7,045 nucleotides of DNA from Rickettsiaceae bacterium (lineage in GTDB: Bacteria > Pseudomonadota > Alphaproteobacteria > Rickettsiales > Rickettsiaceae): positions 1 to 7,045 of the forward strand of contig JAIOYD010000076.1 of NCBI GenBank assembly GCA_021741285.1, given 5' to 3'. Shown here piece by piece: positions 4,440 through 7,045 of the stretch (the first letter of the stretch is position 1; every line of letters begins with the position of its first letter). Under the pieces are notes generated by a model that did not search any database, was not told where the DNA came from, and saw only the letters and a program-made list of their open reading frames with translations. The position numbers and the translations under genes are program-made.

Positions 4440-6410
4440 ATGATTATGAGAATTCTTTGTGCAGTGTCAATTATTTTAACAATCTCTTTTTCACAAACCA
4501 CCATTTTTGCTCAAGAACCCGTTGAATCCAAAGTATTTAAATTGATAAAGCAAAAAGATTGGCAGAATGCATATAACTCTTCAAATAAAATTGGCAATCA
4601 ACCGCTTAAAAAAATTGTACTTTCACAACAATTTCTTGATACCAGCTATGCTGGTAATAGCTTTGAAAAAATAATTAAGTTTTTACAGGAAAACCCAGGT
4701 TGGCCTCAAGAAGCAGGGCTGAAAGTTAGCGCAGAGAGCCTTTTAAATGATTCCACTGATAGCTCTTTAGTTTTTAAGTGGTTTCAAAGCAACAAGCCTC
4801 TTACTGGCAGGGGATATAAATATTATGCCCTGGCAGCTGGGAAGATAATTAAAGATTCTCAAAAACTTTCTCCTATCATAAAAAAGGGTTGGCATAACGG
4901 AAGTTTTTCTATGTCAGAGCAAAAAGCGTATCAAGCAACGTTCAAAAATTATCTTGATATAAAAGATCATATTAAAAGAATTGATAATCTTTTGTTTTCC
5001 GAAAGTACAACAGCTGCCAAAAACAACTTATACTTAGTGGGAACTGAGTACAAAAAATCATTTGAAGTACAAATCGCGCTTATACAAAACGGCAGCAGTG
5101 CACTTGGAAGATTTAGCAGCGTTCCAAAGAAATGTTACACCCCAGGCTTAATTTATAGATATGTAGAACTTAAAAAAAAGAGTTTACCACCTAGCTCTGA
5201 GATTACGAATCTAATAGAAATAGCCAGATCTGATCCAGATCATGCTGATGCATTTTGGAAGATACAATCTTATCTTGCGCGTGAATATATTGAACATAAA
5301 CGCTATAATGACGCCTATAAAATAGCTTGCTGTCACTTTACTGAGAATGCTGCTAACAAAAGCGACGCACAATTCTTGTCTGGTTGGATAGCCTTAAGGT
5401 TTTTAAATAAAGCACAGCTATCTCTTGAACATTTCCGTGGTTTTAATGAGACTGTAAAAACGCCTATGAGTAAATCCAGAGGGATTTACTGGTTGGGACG
5501 AGCTCATGAAGCATTAAAAGACAGAGAGAAAGCACACAAGCTATATAACCTAGCAGCAACTAAGTATCCTTACACCTTTTATGGCCAAATATCAGCGCAT
5601 GAAATGGGAATGAAAAAGATAGCCCTGCCCCCAAATATAAACTTAGCCGCACATAAAGTGTCATCGACAAATAAGGTTAAGTATCAAATAGCTAAAGCCA
5701 CTTATCTTGTCTCGAAATACGGTTCAAATTCCCTTAGTCAATTATATATAAAAGCAGCAGTAGAGAAATCAGAAAATACGGCAGAGATCCTAGATTTAGC
5801 CACGATATTAAGTTCCTCAAAAAATACCCATCACATGGCATGGCTAGCCAAGTATGCAGTACAAAAACATGTATTGATCAAGAATCATGCCTTTCCAATG
5901 CCATATAAACCCGCTACCCAATTACCATTAGAAAAAGCTCTGATGTACAGCATAATTAGGCAAGAATCTGTCTTTGATCAGCGTGCTGTAAGCAGTGCAA
6001 ATGCTATGGGTTTAATGCAGCTAATAAAAGGAACAGCGTGTGATACGGCAAAATCCATTGGTGATGCATGTAACATTCCTAAATTAACTACCGACCCATT
6101 ATATAATATGAAGCTTGGTAGCAATTACTTAAAGCAGATGATCGAAAAATTTGATGGATCTTATATCATGGCTATCGCAGCTTACAATGGTGGCCATGTT
6201 AAGAAATGGTTAGGGATATACGGTGATCCAAGAACAATGAATAACCCGAGAGAAGTTCTCGATTGGATCGAGTCAATACCATTTTATGAAACCAGAAATT
6301 ATGTTCAGAGAGTGCTCGAAAACTTACAGATATATAGAAGCATTTTGAACGAAAATGCTTCTTTAAAAATAGCTCAAGATTTAGTATTAAATAAAAAGAA
6401 AGGTGTATAA
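4440..6410 (+). CDS. slt: Soluble lytic murein transglycosylase (Slt70-like), secreted
   Basis: This periplasmic enzyme cleaves the MurNAc-GlcNAc bond of peptidoglycan, forming 1,6-anhydroMurNAc ends for wall turnover. The 656 residues begin with a signal peptide (hydrophobic 5-18, likely cut after IFA at residue 24). A long alpha-helical region with TPR-like repeats follows, including YWLGRAHEAL (350-359) and YTFYGQ (378-383), as in the superhelical part of Slt70. The catalytic SLT domain spans about 495-640. It has E509 in IIRQES (the expected catalytic acid), GLMQL (524-528), AYNGG (581-585) and ETRNYVQRVLEN (617-628). All hallmark residues are intact. Translation may start at the ATG at 4440 or at 4446; either keeps the signal peptide, and no clear ribosome site decides. 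It starts 34 bp from divergent fabD and overlaps bcp by one base. Presence of the enzyme implies the cell makes some peptidoglycan. Confidence 0.94.
   Translation: MIMRILCAVSIILTISFSQTTIFAQEPVESKVFKLIKQKDWQNAYNSSNKIGNQPLKKIVLSQQFLDTSYAGNSFEKIIKFLQENPGWPQEAGLKVSAESLLNDSTDSSLVFKWFQSNKPLTGRGYKYYALAAGKIIKDSQKLSPIIKKGWHNGSFSMSEQKAYQATFKNYLDIKDHIKRIDNLLFSESTTAAKNNLYLVGTEYKKSFEVQIALIQNGSSALGRFSSVPKKCYTPGLIYRYVELKKKSLPPSSEITNLIEIARSDPDHADAFWKIQSYLAREYIEHKRYNDAYKIACCHFTENAANKSDAQFLSGWIALRFLNKAQLSLEHFRGFNETVKTPMSKSRGIYWLGRAHEALKDREKAHKLYNLAATKYPYTFYGQISAHEMGMKKIALPPNINLAAHKVSSTNKVKYQIAKATYLVSKYGSNSLSQLYIKAAVEKSENTAEILDLATILSSSKNTHHMAWLAKYAVQKHVLIKNHAFPMPYKPATQLPLEKALMYSIIRQESVFDQRAVSSANAMGLMQLIKGTACDTAKSIGDACNIPKLTTDPLYNMKLGSNYLKQMIEKFDGSYIMAIAAYNGGHVKKWLGIYGDPRTMNNPREVLDWIESIPFYETRNYVQRVLENLQIYRSILNENASLKIAQDLVLNKKKGV
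4443..4470 (-). promoter_or_regulatory. Strong candidate fabD promoter inside slt codons
   Basis: The minus strand reads TTGACA (4470-4465, perfect -35), a 16-bp spacer and CATAAT (4448-4443, 5 of 6 to the -10 consensus). The predicted start is near 4436, with a leader of about 30 nt to the fabD ATG at 4405. The whole promoter lies within slt codons 2-11, its signal peptide. It supports the 4405 start and argues against translation from 4504 or from the in-frame ATG at 4441. Confidence 0.62.
6399..6405 (+). promoter_or_regulatory. Ribosome binding site of bcp within the slt 3' end
   Basis: AAAGGTG, within the last slt codons, places AGG 6 nt before the bcp ATG at 6410. It is the clearest Shine-Dalgarno sequence in the window. 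With the TAATG stop/start overlap, it suggests re-initiation or coupled translation of bcp after slt. Confidence 0.6.
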
Positions 6411-6880
6411 TGAGTAAATTTACAGTAGGCGACCTAGCCCCCGATTTTTCTCTTGAAATAGCAGAAGGCAAAACTCTTAGTTTAGAAAACCTGAGAGGAA
6501 AATATGTAGTATTATATTTTTATCCCAAAGACAGTACACCAGGGTGCACTATTGAGGCTAGAGATTTTAACTCTCTCAAAAAAGATTTTACAGCTCTGGG
6601 CGCCGAAATAATTGGCGTATCAAAAGACCCCCTTACCTCCCACGATAAATTTCGTAAAAACCATGATTTACAATTTTACCTTGGATCCGATACAAAGGGA
6701 GATCTATGCGAAAAGTTCAGTGTTTGGGTAGAAAAATCAATGTTTGGAAAGAAATATATGGGTATCGAGAGAGCTACATTTTTAATAGACCAGGCAGGTA
6801 AATTCGCTTATATTTGGCCTTCAGTCTCAGCTTTGGGGCATGCAAAAGAAGTGCTTAAAAAACTAAAAGAGATTATATAA
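6410..6880 (+). CDS. bcp: Thiol peroxidase of the BCP/PrxQ family
   Basis: This cytoplasmic peroxiredoxin reduces hydrogen and organic peroxides using thioredoxin-type donors. The 156 residues cover the thioredoxin-like fold: LAPDFSLE (9-16), the active site PKDSTPGCT with peroxidatic C46 and its partner T43, IGVSKD (68-73), and the catalytic Arg R121 in GIERATFLID. The resolving cysteine found four residues after the active site in E. coli Bcp is replaced by A50. The only other cysteine is C100 (GDLCEKFSVW), so it may be a 1-Cys enzyme or use C100 atypically. There is no signal peptide. The gene is coupled to slt by a TAATG overlap and a good ribosome site, and is probably the last gene of that unit. 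The transposase fragment beyond is convergent. Family identity is secure; the mechanism type is inferred. Confidence 0.95.
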   Translation: MSKFTVGDLAPDFSLEIAEGKTLSLENLRGKYVVLYFYPKDSTPGCTIEARDFNSLKKDFTALGAEIIGVSKDPLTSHDKFRKNHDLQFYLGSDTKGDLCEKFSVWVEKSMFGKKYMGIERATFLIDQAGKFAYIWPSVSALGHAKEVLKKLKEII

Positions 6881-6883
6881 TCT
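6870..6883. repeat. 14-bp perfect palindrome over the bcp stop, with a downstream 10-bp copy
   Basis: AGATTATATAATCT is self-complementary and contains the bcp TAA stop (6878-6880). Its first ten bases, AGATTATATA, recur at 6906-6915. The pair lies in the 40-bp space between bcp and the IS630 transposase stop. It could relate to the insertion-sequence end, which must fall here if the element is complete, to a weak 3'-end hairpin, or to chance in AT-rich DNA. Confidence 0.4.
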
Positions 6884-6920
6884 GAGTTCTTCTTATATCA
6901 AATTTAGATTATATAGTAAA

Positions 6921-7045
6921 TCAACTTGAGATAGCGTAATTAAAGAAAGAAACTAGGGAGTCATATAAAGTATTAAAATGCGTAATTTGTTGCTTTATCC
7001 AACGTTTCATATTAGCCCAGAATTTTTCTATCGGATTCAAATCTG
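6921..7045 (-). CDS. IS630-family transposase, C-terminal 40 residues (cut by window edge)
   Basis: Reading leftward from 7043, the frame encodes DLNPIEKFWANMKRW and continues for 40 residues to a TGA at 6923-6921. The NPIE..W block is the hallmark C-terminal motif of IS630/Tc1-type DDE transposases. Its Glu (codon 7028-7026) is the third acidic catalytic residue. The rest of the protein lies outside the window, so whether the copy is intact cannot be judged. The end shortly after the motif is typical of the family in length. The gene is convergent with bcp and its insertion-sequence terminus should lie between 6881 and 6920, but I cannot define the inverted repeat with only one end visible. 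Members normally insert at TA dinucleotides, and several TA sites are present next to bcp. Confidence 0.88.
   Translation of the reverse strand, partial: DLNPIEKFWANMKRWIKQQITHFNTLYDSLVSFFNYAISS

Noticed and set aside
4406..4504. 33-codon N-terminal extension of fabD
   Set aside because: Family members start just before the FPGQGSQ motif, the extension is antisense to the slt signal peptide, and the best fabD promoter lies inside it.
6199..6471. 90-codon open frame on the minus strand
   Set aside because: It is antisense to the slt 3' end and bcp start, both of which have intact catalytic motifs. Its peptide has no recognisable domain or ribosome site.

Overview
The window is AT-rich, gene-dense chromosomal sequence. 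The protein set and gene order (erpA divergent from dgt, then argS) suggest an alphaproteobacterium. The low G+C, the reduced style, the solitary fabD and the nearby transposase point to Rickettsiales. That placement is inferred from sequence style and recalled gene order; no rRNA gene or database match was available. It is mostly core metabolism, and I see no CRISPR array, toxin-antitoxin pair, phage module or defence system.

Layout from left to right. Positions 1-1907 hold a leftward pair, dgt (dNTP triphosphohydrolase) followed by argS (arginyl-tRNA synthetase, first 250 residues only), joined by a 4-base ATGA stop/start overlap. Rightward from an 85-bp divergent gap comes erpA, an A-type iron-sulfur carrier. 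The gap holds two interleaved promoter candidates. A leftward three-helix membrane protein (2414-2893), possibly of the RipA-like family, converges on erpA. A 573-bp stretch (2894-3466) follows with no convincing gene. It contains small palindromes, a patch of higher G+C and a 9-bp direct repeat, so it may be a degraded insertion or an unrecognised non-coding element.

Next is leftward fabD (malonyl-CoA:ACP transacylase), best started at 4405. Only 34 bp away starts the rightward slt (periplasmic lytic transglycosylase) gene, which overlaps bcp (PrxQ/BCP peroxiredoxin) by one base. A near-consensus fabD promoter lies inside the slt signal-peptide codons. The right edge carries the C-terminal end of an IS630-family transposase pointing towards bcp.

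Functionally the genes serve nucleotide pool control and translation (dgt-argS), iron-sulfur maturation (erpA), fatty acid synthesis (fabD), and wall turnover with peroxide defence (slt-bcp). The most unusual features are the nested and overlapping promoters, the orphan membrane protein and the unexplained 573-bp stretch.
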